Shown: positions 1-11,200, numbered from the stretch's first letter. The stretch is DNA of 48,778 bases from Beverwykella pulmonaria (GCA_001599595.1 BCHH01000007.1:1172928-1221705); one strand, 5' to 3'. Numbers and translations: made by a program. The notes: a model not told the origin generated them from the letters alone.

Positions 1-77
1 AACCATACAAACCATACAAACCATACAAACCATACAAGCCATACAAACTATATACAAACCATATACAAACTATACAA
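1..77. repeat. 9-bp minisatellite (accatacaa)n
   Basis: About eight head-to-tail copies of a 9-bp unit, accatacaa, starting at base 2. Two units near 47-68 are stretched to 11 bp by an extra TA. It is not a TTAGGG telomere repeat. It lies at the very edge of the window, so its full length is unknown. Confidence 0.9.
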
Positions 78-179
78 ATTGTAGAAACCTTTTGTTTGTG
101 TCTCAAATCATTTAGGCTTAGAGTATAACCTTGGAGAAGATGACACTGTGTCACAGTAACTACCGCGACACCAATCCTG

Positions 180-290
180 AATGATGGTCCTGAACAACGG
201 CCCNGAACGACAGTCCTGAACGGTCCTGAACGACGGTCCTAAACAACAGTCCTGAACGACGGTCCTAAACAACGGTCCTGACAAGTACTG
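180..290. repeat. 13-bp minisatellite (raacracrgtcct)n
   Basis: Six to eight diverged copies of a 13-bp unit, raacracrgtcct. The copies differ mostly by A/G and C/T changes, as expected after RIP. The last unit runs into a segment reading gacaagtactgtactc, which recurs at about 19512-19531 beside a single copy of the same unit. The array therefore belongs to a dispersed element rather than being an isolated satellite. Confidence 0.8.
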
Positions 291-468
291 TACTCCGCAG
301 CACAGTACTTCACACACCTGAACTTGCGCACAATACCAACTAATACCCTTTGCGCACATNATCCNATTCTGACTCACAGTACACTGACAGAACTAAGTCC
401 TAACTAGGCTTGGCCTGCGCACAAACCAGACCCCTGATGCACAAACCATGCTAAGTATTTATTTAAAC

Positions 469-551
469 GCGAAGGACCTCTGGTTGAGCTCCTTACGCAA
501 CGTTTTGTATNATAATTCATCACACCTGAGATTGTATCTGTAGTATCTAAT
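469..551. repeat. Dispersed repeat, copy A (matches 19647-19727)
   Basis: About 83 bp nearly identical to 19647-19727 in the same orientation. Most differences are C/T: copy A reads T at three of the four clearest sites (for example ttgag against tcgag). This is compatible with RIP acting more strongly on this copy. One N falls inside it. It has no coding potential. Confidence 0.8.
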
Positions 552-597
552 TGTGACGGTAACTGTCGTTCCCGTCACACACACGCTTGTCGCGTGA

Positions 598-706
598 GTG
601 CCCCTGCACCTTGACCGCTGTTCCGCGCCTTGACCATGCCCCTGCGCCTTGACCATGCTCCTGCGCCTTGACNATGCTCCTGCGCCTTGACTACATCCCT
701 NAGTAT
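598..706. repeat. 19-bp minisatellite (cctgcgccttgaccatgct)n
   Basis: Four to five copies of a 19-bp unit, cctgcgccttgaccatgct. The first copies are diverged and the last ones nearly identical apart from one N. Any open frame across it is a by-product of the repeat. Confidence 0.85.
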
Positions 707-1430
707 ATAGCTAAGGCATCCNATTATTTCTTTGTTCTCTAGCTTTCCTCTTTGACAACCACAATAGTTGTACGTAGTCNGTNAATCTAGAGAATNAGAT
801 GTTTGTTCATCTCGCGTTCCCTTGTGATGCTGCGTCTTTGTGACACTATTTAATTAAACCTTTATCCTCTGCTACTAATAGCCTCTCATAACAAGGCAGG
901 CGCGCAGCAGAAGCATACTTAGGTAAACGCAGCAATTATAGAGCACGTAAGTTAAGGAGACCGCAGAAACAATACGTCTTGTTTAGAACACAGCTAATAA
1001 GGTGTCACACAGCAAGCATACACCTAGACAAAAGTTAAACCTAAACAGACAGGAATTGCTAGGGACAGCAAGCGTTGAACAATAGTTGTGTTGGGCGTTG
1101 GGGGGCTTTNGGGGNGTTGGGTGCTTGTGTAAGGCAAGCGTGGATTGAAGTGGCATGTGTAATAGAACAATATATATGTTTTTGACACAAAGCTCTGAAA
1201 CCTAATACAAACCTTTCCCTAATGTAGAGAATTTACTACTAAAGTAATACATACTATAATAACAAATAAAGTCAACCTGGGTAACCAGGGTAACCAGATA
1301 CCTGTATAGATTGCTCGTGGTAACCACAGCTAATCACGGTAATCGCGACCCGCCAAATGAGGCTCTCGTAATCTCACTAACCACCAAATCTCACTAACCT
1401 AGCTAACCATGGTTAACCATGGTTAACCAC
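707..1430. other. Repeat-rich non-coding DNA
   Basis: No gene is supported. The stretch holds several Ns, a G-rich patch at about 1090-1125, and repeated ggtaacca-like 9-mers from about 1275. It ends in a perfect 22-bp palindrome at 1404-1425 built from a self-complementary 10-bp unit (taaccatggt). It then passes into the LINE relic. Confidence 0.6.
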
Positions 1431-2830
1431 AGCAACCAGATTCTAATTTACATTTTGCCGATGGAGGCGTCCTGCCCGCATTTAGGACCGCCCCCACAGC
1501 TACACTTTTCTAAGATGCTGGCCTGCCCTCAGGCCACGTTGCCCTTGAAGAGGCAAAGATTAGATTTGCTGTACACCTATAGACTACAGACACAAGCTAC
1601 CTACTTACAGAAAGGGTGCACCCCCCGCAAACTCAGCAGGGCAGAGGGGCGGGCAGCACACAGCAGCCTAGGACCATTGTTGAACGTGTAGGCTCTCTAC
1701 TTAACCCAGTACTAAGACTAGTTCTCACAACACCCCACTACTCACCTAATTGCTAGACAGATCTAATAGAGGGTAAAAAGAAGAGAGCAGCTGCTAAGGC
1801 CTTCAAAGAGTGGTGGTCACGCCTCCCACAAAATAAAGTCACTGTCTTCTCTAACAGATCAGAGCAGAGGCTCAAAGGAACCAAGCATGTCACGTACAGA
1901 TACACTATATACTAGGGAGGAAGGGAAGTCAGCCATAGCAGAGGCTCCCTCCACACTTGCTCACATGTATTTAACGCTGAGGCTGTTGGAGCATGGCGAG
2001 GGTTAGAACACATCATGCGCGACCTGGCCCTCCGCATGCAGCAAATTTAGATGTGCATTGACAGCACATTAGTTATATAGTGCCTACAAGGGAACGCACT
2101 ATCCTCCTCCTAGTGGGCCTTCCTCTAATGCCAGCAGGTTATAGAGACTGCAGAGGTGAAGGTACGCTGGTCCCCAGGACATATGGGCATACTTAGGAAC
2201 AAAAGGGCAGACCGCCTAGCAGATCTAGAGGCTCACAACCCCTACCCCCCAACACTACAAGCAGCTGAACCTACAGTTACAGGACTAAGGTCTGACGCCT
2301 AAGTTAAGCGCTGGCTTGCGGAAATAGAGTGGTGGAGACAAAACAAAACAACGCTCTCCACATGGTATAACTAATGGGACTTACCCTATACAAGCACCAC
2401 CGCACTAGCGGAGCTTAGCCTTAGCTAGCAAATCCTAGCTAAGCTGCTGTCAACTAGGACTATGCATGGCGACTACGCCTGGTATCACAGGAAGTTTAAA
2501 CACAAGGACGCAGAGCTTAACTGCGCATGCGGGAAAGAGAAAGCCCCTAGCCACATAGTCTATTGCCTGAGGGCACGCAGATGCTTTGCTAGCTGGCCCC
2601 ACCAACCAAGCTGGCCACCAACCAACACCCGCGAGGGGCTTTAGTACCTTAAGGAGCTTCTCAACAGCCCAGAGGACTTTGTCACCTTCATGGGGCTTGT
2701 GAGCCCTAAGGGGGTATTAAGAAGGATTGCCGCACCTAACTGGCTCGTACTACAGGCTCCGTGATCCGCCCTTCTAGGGGCCACTAAGCAACAGGAAAAC
2801 CAGCCAGTTACCGCTTGGCGGCTACACACT
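1430..2830 (+). pseudogene. Degenerate Tad-like LINE ORF2 C-terminus
   Basis: Reading through stops gives the region after the reverse transcriptase (LPAFRTAPTATLF, then ALEEAKIRFA). An RNase H domain follows, with VTVFSNRSEQ near 1840 and RWSPGHMGI plus ADRLADLEA near 2168-2230. A tail near 2462-2580 carries the zinc-knuckle-like pattern CACGK..PSH...C. This order is typical of fungal Tad-clade non-LTR retrotransposons. Stops replace expected Trp/Gln codons (TAG at about 2049, 2077 and 2112), and Gly/Glu codons have become Arg/Lys (ILRNK where the family has IPGNE). Both are G-to-A or C-to-T changes, the RIP signature. It cannot encode protein. Confidence 0.85.
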
Positions 2831-3135
2831 GAGCACCTCCGCGACCCCCCTACCCCCCATTTCCTTACTATTTCCTTACCTTTTAACTACTACAATTGTG
2901 TCCTCTTTTGGATAAGACCCCGACGCTTACGGCGCTACACAGAACAGAACTTCTTACTTTACTCGCATGGAGGAGTCTAGGAGAACCGACAGGCTCTATA
3001 CTGATAGAGTAGCTTTTGCATGAAACGTCTCCCCCTCACGGGGAGAGGCGCGTCCCTTATGCCCCACGGGAGGCTCTTGTAGATAAAGGCCCCGGCCAAG
3101 TCTATAGGACGTAAATCAATACAACAACAACAACA
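2831..3135 (+). mobile_element. LINE 3' untranslated tail ending in ACA repeats
   Basis: Non-coding sequence directly after the relic ORF, ending at about 3118-3135 in a short acaacaacaacaa run. Many fungal LINEs end in a simple A-rich repeat like this. No target-site duplication can be fixed because the 5' end is decayed. A hairpin, ctccccctcacggggag, lies near 3030. Confidence 0.5.
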
Positions 3136-3315
3136 TAAACTAGAATCTATAAAGTGTTGCCTCGTTACGCCTCGGAATTCGTTCAGCATCAACATTCACT
3201 TCTCCATCAACACTCTACAGTCCAGGCGACATCTACATTCTTTTCTTTCTTCCACCCCCACACACCTCCAAAACCTCTTCTTTATATCAACATTTTCGAA
3301 TACTAAACAATCAAC

Positions 3316-3570
3316 ATGCAGTTCATCACTACCCTCGCTGTTCTCACCTTCGCTGTCTCTGTTTCGGCTTCCTGCCAACCGCATTGGTACTCTTGTGGCC
3401 TGTAAGCAGCCCAAAAATGGACAATAGGCGTATATTATGCATGCATATTAACCGAAGATTATAGGGGTGCCAATGGTGTCACGAAGAGGTCTTTGAGTCT
3501 TACTAGCAAGCCTAGGGAATGGCTCACAACTGCTGGACCCGTCAGGGTTGAGGCCGAAATCGAGGAGTAG
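3316..3570 (+). CDS. Small secreted protein (63 aa, candidate effector)
   Basis: Two exons, 3316-3401 and 3465-3570, joined across a 63-nt intron with a GTAAGC donor, an attaac branch site and a TAG acceptor. They give a 63-residue product. Residues 1-18 form a clear signal peptide (MQFITTLAVLTFAVSVSA). The mature part holds only two cysteines (20 and 27), both in a short aromatic segment CQPHWYSC, and ends in an acidic tail. The start is preceded by caatcaac and a pyrimidine-rich leader, which suits a fungal gene. No family is recognised. It lies about 180 bp from the LINE tail. Unspliced, it would stop after 28 codons, so ORF scans miss it. The gene model is convincing; the effector role is inference. 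Confidence 0.65.
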
Positions 3571-4597
3571 AATCATTTCACGCTGTAAGAGTAGTCCTTG
3601 TGCTTAGACTATTAACATTTCCTAATTCATCACAGATATTCTTCCTATTCAATGATGATTTTATAAACGGCGCAGAGTGGCATTGTAGCGTGGGCAGGCA
3701 GGTGATTGAGCGGTGTTCTTGACTGTTTATATTTGAAGAGGTACTCTTCTTCGCCCAGGTGGCAACTTTGTTCTTTAGTCAGTCTCTACCGATGAATTGA
3801 ATCTTGTTGATGCAATCTATTGTCCCACTAAAATTGAACGTTGAACTATTCGGGCGGCAAAAATGTGCCGAGTTGAGGTTGTATTGTGCATTCTGCAACC
3901 ATTAACGCGAGCACGCAATAAACTTACCTACAACCCGCATCAACCATTGTGTAAGCCATCTCTGGAAGACCAAAGAGCTACGTTAGAGGTCAATGGCCCA
4001 CGCCATGCATTGCTAAGGAGCGCAGCATATTTTAAACATCAATTAACCCGCTGAAAGACCGAGAGAAGAGCAGGATCCTTACTAACTGTAATTGCACCTT
4101 AAGGCTTGCCAACTGGCCTTTGCGGCGAAGCTTTTTTGTGAAAAATTCGTTAGCAGCCCCAATCTCCAACTAACTTCAACTACCCCTTACCCTCAACTGA
4201 ACTTTTTCACTACCCCCTGATCTCCACCGGGACCAGCTCGAAAGCAATAGGGCACAAAACAATTCGACCTTCCAAAGCCCCTCGGATCCTGTAATAGGCG
4301 GAAACCGGCGCGTAGAGGAATTGATTTCGTATACATGTTCAATCATTGCACGAGATGAAGCGCTTGCGTTACACGGCTGGATTTCATGTAGAAGTTACTC
4401 GACACCATCCTAGTCTATAGACGAATAAGTCCACCTCGGATGAATCAGACTCTGATATAATTTTTTTTCTTGGTATACAGCTCCCAAATTATCCAAACAC
4501 ATGCGAGCGCGTCCTTTCAACAACTACGCCTGCAATACCCATCCCTCGAAACCTCGCAGCCTACGGATTAAGCTATGTTGACGGAGCTCTTTCGTTT
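3571..4597. other. Intergenic, no supported gene
   Basis: About 1 kb between the small secreted gene and the VOC gene. Only short frames without splice context or recognisable motifs are present (for example 3863-4054 on plus). Confidence 0.6.
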
Positions 4598-5035
4598 CTA
4601 CTCATGAGGCAGATGGTCAACGACCTCGACGTTGTTTCTACAGCTCATTAGCACAACATCTCCTTATCCCCGGAATAGCAACGCTCACCCCACAGGATCA
4701 ATGACAAACGCGGCATAGTAATTCGGATGGTAGGACCTGATCCCAGGCTTCCCATTGCACGTTCCACCTGCCTTGATCGCCGCCTCATGAAACTTTTCAA
4801 CAGCATCATGATCCTTTCCTTTAAACGCGATATGAATACCTGAATTCTTCACCTCCTCTTTCGCGCCGATCCAGAAAGGCATCGAGGCCTGTGAAGTCCC
4901 GAAGCCAACGGCTCTGCCGGGGATCTCCATCTGCTTGGAGATGCCGAGGGGTGCGAGAGCCGCGTTGTACCATGTGACGATTTCGTCCAGCCGGGAGGCT
5001 GGTACGTCGAAGGTGACGTGGTCGATAATGCTCAT
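4598..5035 (-). CDS. VOC/glyoxalase-fold protein
   Basis: Exon 1 is 5035-4689 and exon 2 is only 40 nt, 4637-4598. They are joined by a 51-nt intron (GTGAGC donor, GCTAATG branch, CTGTAG acceptor), giving 128 aa. The protein opens with MSIIDHVTFDVP and ends DPVGNNVEVVDHLPHE. This is the vicinal-oxygen-chelate pattern: a metal-binding His early (His6) and a DP-G-N-N-hE tail with a Glu (about 120). Small fungal VOC proteins of this size act as glyoxalase- or dioxygenase-like metalloenzymes, but the substrate cannot be told. Without the intron the frame stops right after DPVG and loses the conserved Glu. It shares strand and orientation with the SDR gene upstream. Confidence 0.85.
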
Positions 5036-5632
5036 TTTGGTTGAGGGGAGATCGAGGATGAATTCGAACGGAATTGAATAGGATAGTGAAATTGTGTTGA
5101 AGGGGACGAAAGATGTGGTGGCTTGATCATGCCACGGAAGACTTGAGCTGTTCTTTATGTTCGAGCAGCTGCGAGTTGAAAGCGGGGTCCGGGGTTACGG
5201 CGCGCCAAGACTCCGCGGTGTCAGGTGTTTTCGTGACTGTGAACTAGGCGAGAACCCACGCGATTCGTTGATTCTTACATGGCGTTGCATGATACGAGGT
5301 GCAATGTATCCTATTCGCTACAAAGAAGGGCGCAAGGCGTCCTATTGGAGCGATCAAGGGCGCGAGGGCGACTTGACGTTCACCGCTTCATTGAAGGATC
5401 TTCTCACACGCTACCCTGAATCTCTAGGTTGCAAGACAAGTTAAGGTGGGGTGCCCAAAAGGAACGGGGGTACATGAGGAAATATAGAAGGACGAAGGCT
5501 GTCGTGCGCACGGGTTGTGTGTATTAGCAAAGGAGAGACAAGACAATATATGCTGGAACCAAGCTCAAAAATTATGAATAATTTCTTCATCTCATCCACC
5601 AGCCCTTTACTCCACCCATATATCCTACCCTG
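5036..5632. other. Intergenic between SDR and VOC genes
   Basis: Contains the VOC promoter and the SDR 3' region. A 95-codon plus-strand frame (5157-5444) has no recognisable motif or composition and is not accepted as a gene. Confidence 0.5.
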
Positions 5633-6703
5633 TCACTTTCCCCCTACCCCACCTAGGACTCCTGCCTGAATTCCCTCCAGTATCTCGTTCAATTCCTTCC
5701 ACACCCTCTCCTGCGTATCCCTCCCATCTTTACTCCCCAACCACGCTGCCCCCATTTTCACCTTCATATCATCCACATACGCGCCGTGTCGCTCCATCGC
5801 CTCTTTCCCACCAAGTGGTCGCACGGCATCTACCAGGGTGCGAGCCCCAGCATCCGTGCTGCGCGCCATCACCGCGCGTGCTATTCGCTCACTGAATGGG
5901 ATGTCATCGCCATGCAGTGAACTAATACAGTACCCCGGATTCACGAAGTCAAACACCACGTTGCCATTGTCTGACAACGGCGTGGCGGTCGCGAATGCCC
6001 GTCCGTAAAGCATGACAAGCAGCTTCGAGTCCATATATCGAGAAGTGAACTCCTTCGGGCCCAGGGCCTGCGCCGCTAGAGCGGGAAAGATTGCTGGTGA
6101 GTGTCGGGCTTTAAGTGCGGTAAACTTGTGCAGAGCGGAATCGACGACGGTGAGGCGAGTGATAGTGTTGTAAGTGAGGGATGTGCGGCGGAGGGTAGGC
6201 AAGAGGAGATGCGCGAGGAGGAACGTGTTGATGACGTTGACGGTGATGGTTGCCCTGAGACGGCAGTCAGTGTGCGAATGAGATTGGACAGGATAGGGAG
6301 GGGCTGACTCGTTGCCTTCCAGCATCTCCTTCTTCATCGGCCATATGCCGGCATTCTCAATAACCGCATCCAGTCTCTCTAGGCCCTCGGCCTTACGTGC
6401 AAAAGCCTTTACAGATTCCACGCTCGACATATCCAGCGGCCAGACTTCGAGAGCGCCCGTTCGGGCTATCTCTTTTTCAATATAGGCGCGTGCATCTTCG
6501 CCTTTCGATATTGTGCGGACTGCGAGAATGACCTTGGTCGCGCCGAGTCGGACAACATGTTTCGCTGCTTCACGACCAAGACCACTGTTAGCGCCGGTGA
6601 CGATGACGGTCTCGCCCGCGAAGGAGCATGTTGGGATTGGGAGAGAGACAAAGAGTTGGCTGCGCAAGAGCGCCAGAACGTCCTTGAGAGATGGGCCAGA
6701 CAT
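5633..6703 (-). CDS. Short-chain dehydrogenase/reductase
   Basis: Two exons, 6703-6309 and 6254-5633, give 338 aa. The 54-nt intron (CACTGAC branch, CAG acceptor) is in frame and stop-free. Unspliced, it would insert 18 residues inside the conserved stretch GNE-ATITVNVI. Motifs are the NAD(P)-binding TGANSGLG (36-43), NAG (117-119), catalytic Ser171 and the YMDSK motif with Tyr205 and Lys209. The family reduces or oxidises alcohols and ketones with NAD(P)H, and this subtype resembles retinol-dehydrogenase-like fungal SDRs. I start at MSGPSLKDVL because the 37 residues upstream in the same frame look like leader sequence. The substrate is unknown. Confidence 0.88.
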   Translation of the reverse strand: MSGPSLKDVLALLRSQLFVSLPIPTCSFAGETVIVTGANSGLGREAAKHVVRLGATKVILAVRTISKGEDARAYIEKEIARTGALEVWPLDMSSVESVKAFARKAEGLERLDAVIENAGIWPMKKEMLEGNESAPPYPVQSHSHTDCRLRATITVNVINTFLLAHLLLPTLRRTSLTYNTITRLTVVDSALHKFTALKARHSPAIFPALAAQALGPKEFTSRYMDSKLLVMLYGRAFATATPLSDNGNVVFDFVNPGYCISSLHGDDIPFSERIARAVMARSTDAGARTLVDAVRPLGGKEAMERHGAYVDDMKVKMGAAWLGSKDGRDTQERVWKELNEILEGIQAGVLGGVGGK

Positions 6704-7325
6704 GGTTTCGAAGCTAAGTCTTGTAGAAGGAAAAACGAGTTGAATAAGTGATGCATTTTGATGTTTGGCGGTCGACGCGAGTATAAAAACAGTGACCGGC
6801 CACCTGCAAAGCACAGCAGTACACGATAAGGAAGAAAATTGCGCGTTAAAGCCGGAAAGCCTACGCCAATTTCAGTGGCTGTGAAGATCTGTGTCCGCGG
6901 TTTGTCCATTGTTTTAGTAGTCAACGACCGTTGAGCTCCTGCCTTCATGCCTCTACTCGTCCGGATACGTCTTGCACGTGTGTGCCTTGCATCTTATTGG
7001 ACCGCTAGTCCATATTTCCGTGCCAATTAGTGCGTTACTGGGCCAGAATTCGCGGTTATGATATTCGTGCAATGTGAGCGGAGATAGTGTTGGCATGACA
7101 GCTCCGGAGGACTCAACAGGCCGTTCGCTTACTGGGCCAATCAATTTACTCTCTTACAATGCGTTAACCTCTTTGGGAATGATGCACTACCTCTTTGATC
7201 AATGTTCTCTTGACCCAGAGAGATAAAATGCTTTGCAGGTATACCTTTCCTTATTCACTACGTAGATTTTCCTCACCTAACGCGAATAGATGGTTCTTAG
7301 TTCGTTAGACAATACATGAGTTCCT
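6704..7325. other. Intergenic upstream of SDR
   Basis: About 620 bp. It contains the SDR promoter and the far 3' flank of the cutinase relic. No gene or RNA is recognised. Confidence 0.5.
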
Positions 7326-7707
7326 TTAATCTTTGAACTCATCTGCGCAGCTCTCGCTCCCATTTTCCTTTACGTACTCAGCGAGGTTGACGGGATAGTC
7401 TTCTTCATATACACCTTGGAAGGCTACAGAGTCGATCTTCTCTTCTAGAGATTTTTGAATTGGGGCCCAACCCATACTCCGATGTTTCTAAATCGCGAAG
7501 TCAGATGATGTACCGACAGGACGACGGTAGGAGAGTGTAGGAGACACACCCAAAATCAAAAGTCCCACGTGCAAAGATCACAGCTATCAACACGCAAGGG
7601 CTAGAGTCGTTGTCCATGTCAAACGAGGTGTCAGTGACATCGCGTGAGACGGGTGTGGCTGCGACTAGGGTGCTGGCTGCAAGAGTGACGTAGATGATGA
7701 ACTTCAT
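7326..7707 (-). pseudogene. Truncated, frameshifted cutinase-like relic
   Basis: The frame from 7707 gives a signal peptide (MKFIIYVTLAASTLVAA) and then VIFARGTFDFG, which matches the strand just before the oxyanion loop of cutinases (FARGT-EPG). After a likely intron (GTGTGT donor at about 7549, CTGAC branch, TTTAG acceptor) the sequence reads NIGVWVGPQFKNL. It hits a stop and then continues one frame over as LEEKIDSVAFQGVYEEDYP, again cutinase-like, ending at 7326. An alternative acceptor at GGAG would keep a frame open but loses the GN-G-VGP motif. The Gly-Tyr-Ser-Gln-Gly nucleophile and the Asp/His are absent. I call it a dead 5' remnant. A short expressed secreted peptide remains possible. 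Confidence 0.55.
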
Positions 7708-8254
7708 GATTACGAAAAACAATTAGCGAGAGTACAGGAAACGGCACGAAAAAATGTAGAATAAATTGAGTAACGAATGCCTCCGCCTAAGATCTGGCCC
7801 TTTTACAACCTCTACGGCTGAGGCTGTGAAAGCACAATCTCCATCGTCGCATTCTCGAACGAGAAGAAAGTCGAAATTGAGGATCGCGAAAATTCCGTCA
7901 CATAAACAATGGGAGCCTGCGCTAGCCGCTTTGATCTTGGGCGATGATATGATTGGGCTAAAGTTTCCAATTACTGCGAAGGTTTACCAGGGCGTTCCAG
8001 GTGCGATCCTTCTTGTGTATTGGGACTCCGGGTCCCTCCGAAGAACGACAACGTTCGTTAAACATCGAAACTTTTGTTCTTTGACGACTTCGCTGAGAGG
8101 GCATTGGCTGTGTTCTTCTGGATTTGGAAATCAAGAGAGATGAGGTACAGAAATGGTGAACAGTGCCAGTGGACGAATTGGGGCCCCAGAAAAGCTTTGG
8201 AGAAGAATATTTATTTCATAGACTACGTCAATGTACGACAATAAAATTTAACTG
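7708..8254. other. Intergenic, no supported gene
   Basis: Contains a 125-codon plus-strand frame (7766-8143) with no recognisable motif. I see no splice-supported gene on either strand. Confidence 0.45.
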
Positions 8255-11200
8255 TTAAAGAATATAAACAATGTTCCGATTGATTTCCTGATTCCTGCTA
8301 TGGTTTTCGAACTTGTCTGGTTCTAGGTAGTTCAACTGGCTGCTGCTATTGTTCTTCTTCCTAGAAGCAGCAAGAACGATCTCTTCGGTTTCGCTTTCCG
8401 AGCCCTCTTCATCGAAGTAACATGGAAGAGCGCCAAAGACGTTATTATCAGCACCATGGAGTTCATCGTCTGTCCCTTTATCCAGATAGGGTACCTTTTC
8501 TAGCGCTAGACAGCAAGACCAGCATGTATGTTCCGGGACAATACGTGTTTCATGTCCACGTTGAACGGAGAGGGCTGCCGCTGCAAGCCTTGCTTGCCAA
8601 TTGCCTCGAGCACGAACCACACCGATTTCCGTCGGGCTATCCAAAAGTTCTTCCCAACTGTCAATAGAAACAAATTTGGAAGTCTCCTTGATCGGTCCCT
8701 GCAATTCGTGATTTTTTGGGCATTCTGGTACGAAACGAGAGAAGCGATGTTTGAAGATATCCAGAATGTTCAAGTCTGCTACCCAGTTTCCTCGGTCATA
8801 AACTCCAATCGCTGCTTCAACGTAATAGGCTTCTATATCTCGGTTCCCCCTGGATCCTACGTCGATAGGAAGCTGCCATTCAGTATATGAGAGGTGCAGG
8901 CTAGTGTGAAGAAAACAATCTTCTTCACTCCCGTCGAAAGGATGATGGTTGACAAGTCGAACATCATCTGATAACGAACGCACCTCCGGAACCGCTGGGC
9001 ATACAAGTAGAGCCATTCCAGACTTCCCTAGATTTCCTACTACACGTTCAACAACACTTGATGAAAGGTCCCCACAAGGATCTTGCAGCAGACAACGCGC
9101 AACGTAAATGGAATTCCCACTAGATATCGCAAGGACGCCATTCATAGCTGATGGATGAAAGTTGAAATTTCCAGACTCAAACTTCGAGATACATGCAAAC
9201 ATTTGCTCTCGACTTAGTGAAAACGCAGCAAATGGACGATGCCGATGGCTTTTGCGGTCCTGAGGAATCCATTCATGTTTGGATAAGGGCTGTTCGGCGG
9301 CTCTTAGATCGATAGTTGCATTGCTCAAACCTTTGTACAGTGTGGATATGCTTTGCAGGGCCCTAAGAGCGGTTAAAAGTGTAACAGACGACCTACCCTC
9401 CTCAAGATGGACGAATAGCGACTCTTTGCTAGGAAGGTTCTTCTCTAGTGCCCAAAGGACATGGCGGATGATACAAATGTTTGGAAGTTGCCTATATTGA
9501 GGACCCGGTACCGTTTCTGGTGCGACATTAGGCGAAAGCGAAGTCCAGTATGTGATGCTGATGCAGTAAAGGGCAGCGACCTCAGGATCTCCAAATGCTA
9601 GAAGACTTCGAGCGGTGGCATTTTTCGCTTTATGCCAGTCTGGGTGATTATTCTCCTCTTCTAAAATGCTTCCATAAAAAGTTCGAGGAGTATTCTGCCA
9701 CTGATAGCCGTGTGGAGCCCAGAGCCATGGGATGGGCGCTTCCATTCTAATAGAATCTGAACTGGGCTGAAGGTTATGTTCATTATGGTCTACGTGAAAT
9801 CTGTTCAGCCATCTGAGATATCGTCGGGGAGAATTGGCGTTCCCTTCTCCGGGTTGGTCGTACGCTCGTTTGGTCTTACTTCGAAATTTCTCCACCGAGG
9901 CAAGTTCCCATAATGAATTTGGAGTTTCGGATTTGCATTGAATGACCATGAAGTATCTATCATTACTAAAGTCCTTTGCAATATGACGGAGGAGCGAGAT
10001 GCGGGATGCGGTTCCAGGCAACAAACGAAGTAGAGTACTAGGGCTTGAGAGTCCAAATATGGTATCGGCGGTCGGGTCATCAATGAATAATGGGTATCTT
10101 CTTCGTCCACACTTGATAAGTTGCAACTTATCCGCTTTGGCACTTTCTCCTGCAGCAACAAATGAGTTGGCAGCTGATGCTAAGAGTGATAGCCATGTTC
10201 CTTCTCCTCGCAAATTTCCGGGTACATCGACGTATCCCTCGAGTTGGGCGAGAAATGTCGCTGCGAGCTCGATGTCACTTGCGCTAGCACACCAACGACG
10301 TATCAAGCTACCAAGAGCCACGTAAACCAAGTCTTCGACAGAAGCTCTCGATGTTCGCGAAGATAACCGAGCCTCTGACTGTACCGGCTGCCCATAATAC
10401 CGAAGATGCGTAAGCGGAAGAGACCAATAAATGCCATCGCCGCTTCGCCTCATGTCGTGAATACCGAGTGTCATCACCCCGCCAGGTTGAATGAGCGGGT
10501 CGTTTTGAAAGACATCAGTTGCTTGCGCATTTCTTCCTTGGGCGAATACAATCATATCAGGGTACAAGTGCCAGGCGGCAAGTCCGAGTAATGGTGCGCC
10601 AGTTTGTACACTTTGAGGGTTTCCATCTACCAGTTTATCGACGGTAGTCAATGCAGTAATCCAAGCATCAACAACGCTTTCACTGAGACACAGTTTATTG
10701 TTGACTGGAATTCCTAGATTGTTGATAATAAGAAGCAGCTGATTCTGTCGACGCGCATTTGCTTCGTCAGCGGTGCGCCTCCACGCCTGAGTGCTCGTGT
10801 GCCAACTAGCAATTTGATCTCGTGTCAAAGATATGTTTTGTGACATGGCGTACTCGAGTGGATTTCCAGAGGTTGAAAGTGCATGTTTGCGTTCGGCTAT
10901 CAGTTGCATCCATATTGAGATAGCTTCCGGAGGATCCCACATCCTGGAGAGCATGCATCCAAGGAGATGAACGGCTATCGCAGAGTCGCCTGACGTTGCT
11001 GCAGCCCATATTGCCGTGCCATCGGCACCGACTTCGTTGGCAAAGAGGCCATGCTGAGAAGTGCCTTTTGGATTGAAGGTGGATGAGTTGGCTAGCTCAC
11101 TGCATCGTAAACCATAAGCACGAATTAGATTTGGTACTTTTGGTACTATGCCACCAAAAAGCACACCGAGCTGAGCAGCTGTTAGATGCGACTGGCCCTC

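Noticed and set aside
1..77. Telomere
   Set aside because: The 9-bp unit accatacaa is not TTAGGG-like; it is treated as a minisatellite.
108..656. Two minus-strand open frames at the left edge
   Set aside because: They lie entirely in minisatellite and dispersed-repeat DNA and contain Ns; the repeated residues simply mirror the DNA repeats.
1419..1691. 90-codon plus frame over the LINE relic
   Set aside because: Another frame of the same bases carries the recognisable LINE post-RT sequence, so this is a shadow.
5157..5444. 95-codon plus frame between VOC and SDR genes
   Set aside because: No motif, signal peptide or splice context; it overlaps the expected VOC promoter.
6466..6948. 160-codon minus frame overlapping the SDR start
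   Set aside because: Shadow of the SDR coding strand in another frame; the Rossmann motifs are in the SDR frame.
7766..8143. 125-codon plus frame
   Set aside because: No recognisable family in this frame or overlapping frames, and unusual Ser/Arg-rich composition.
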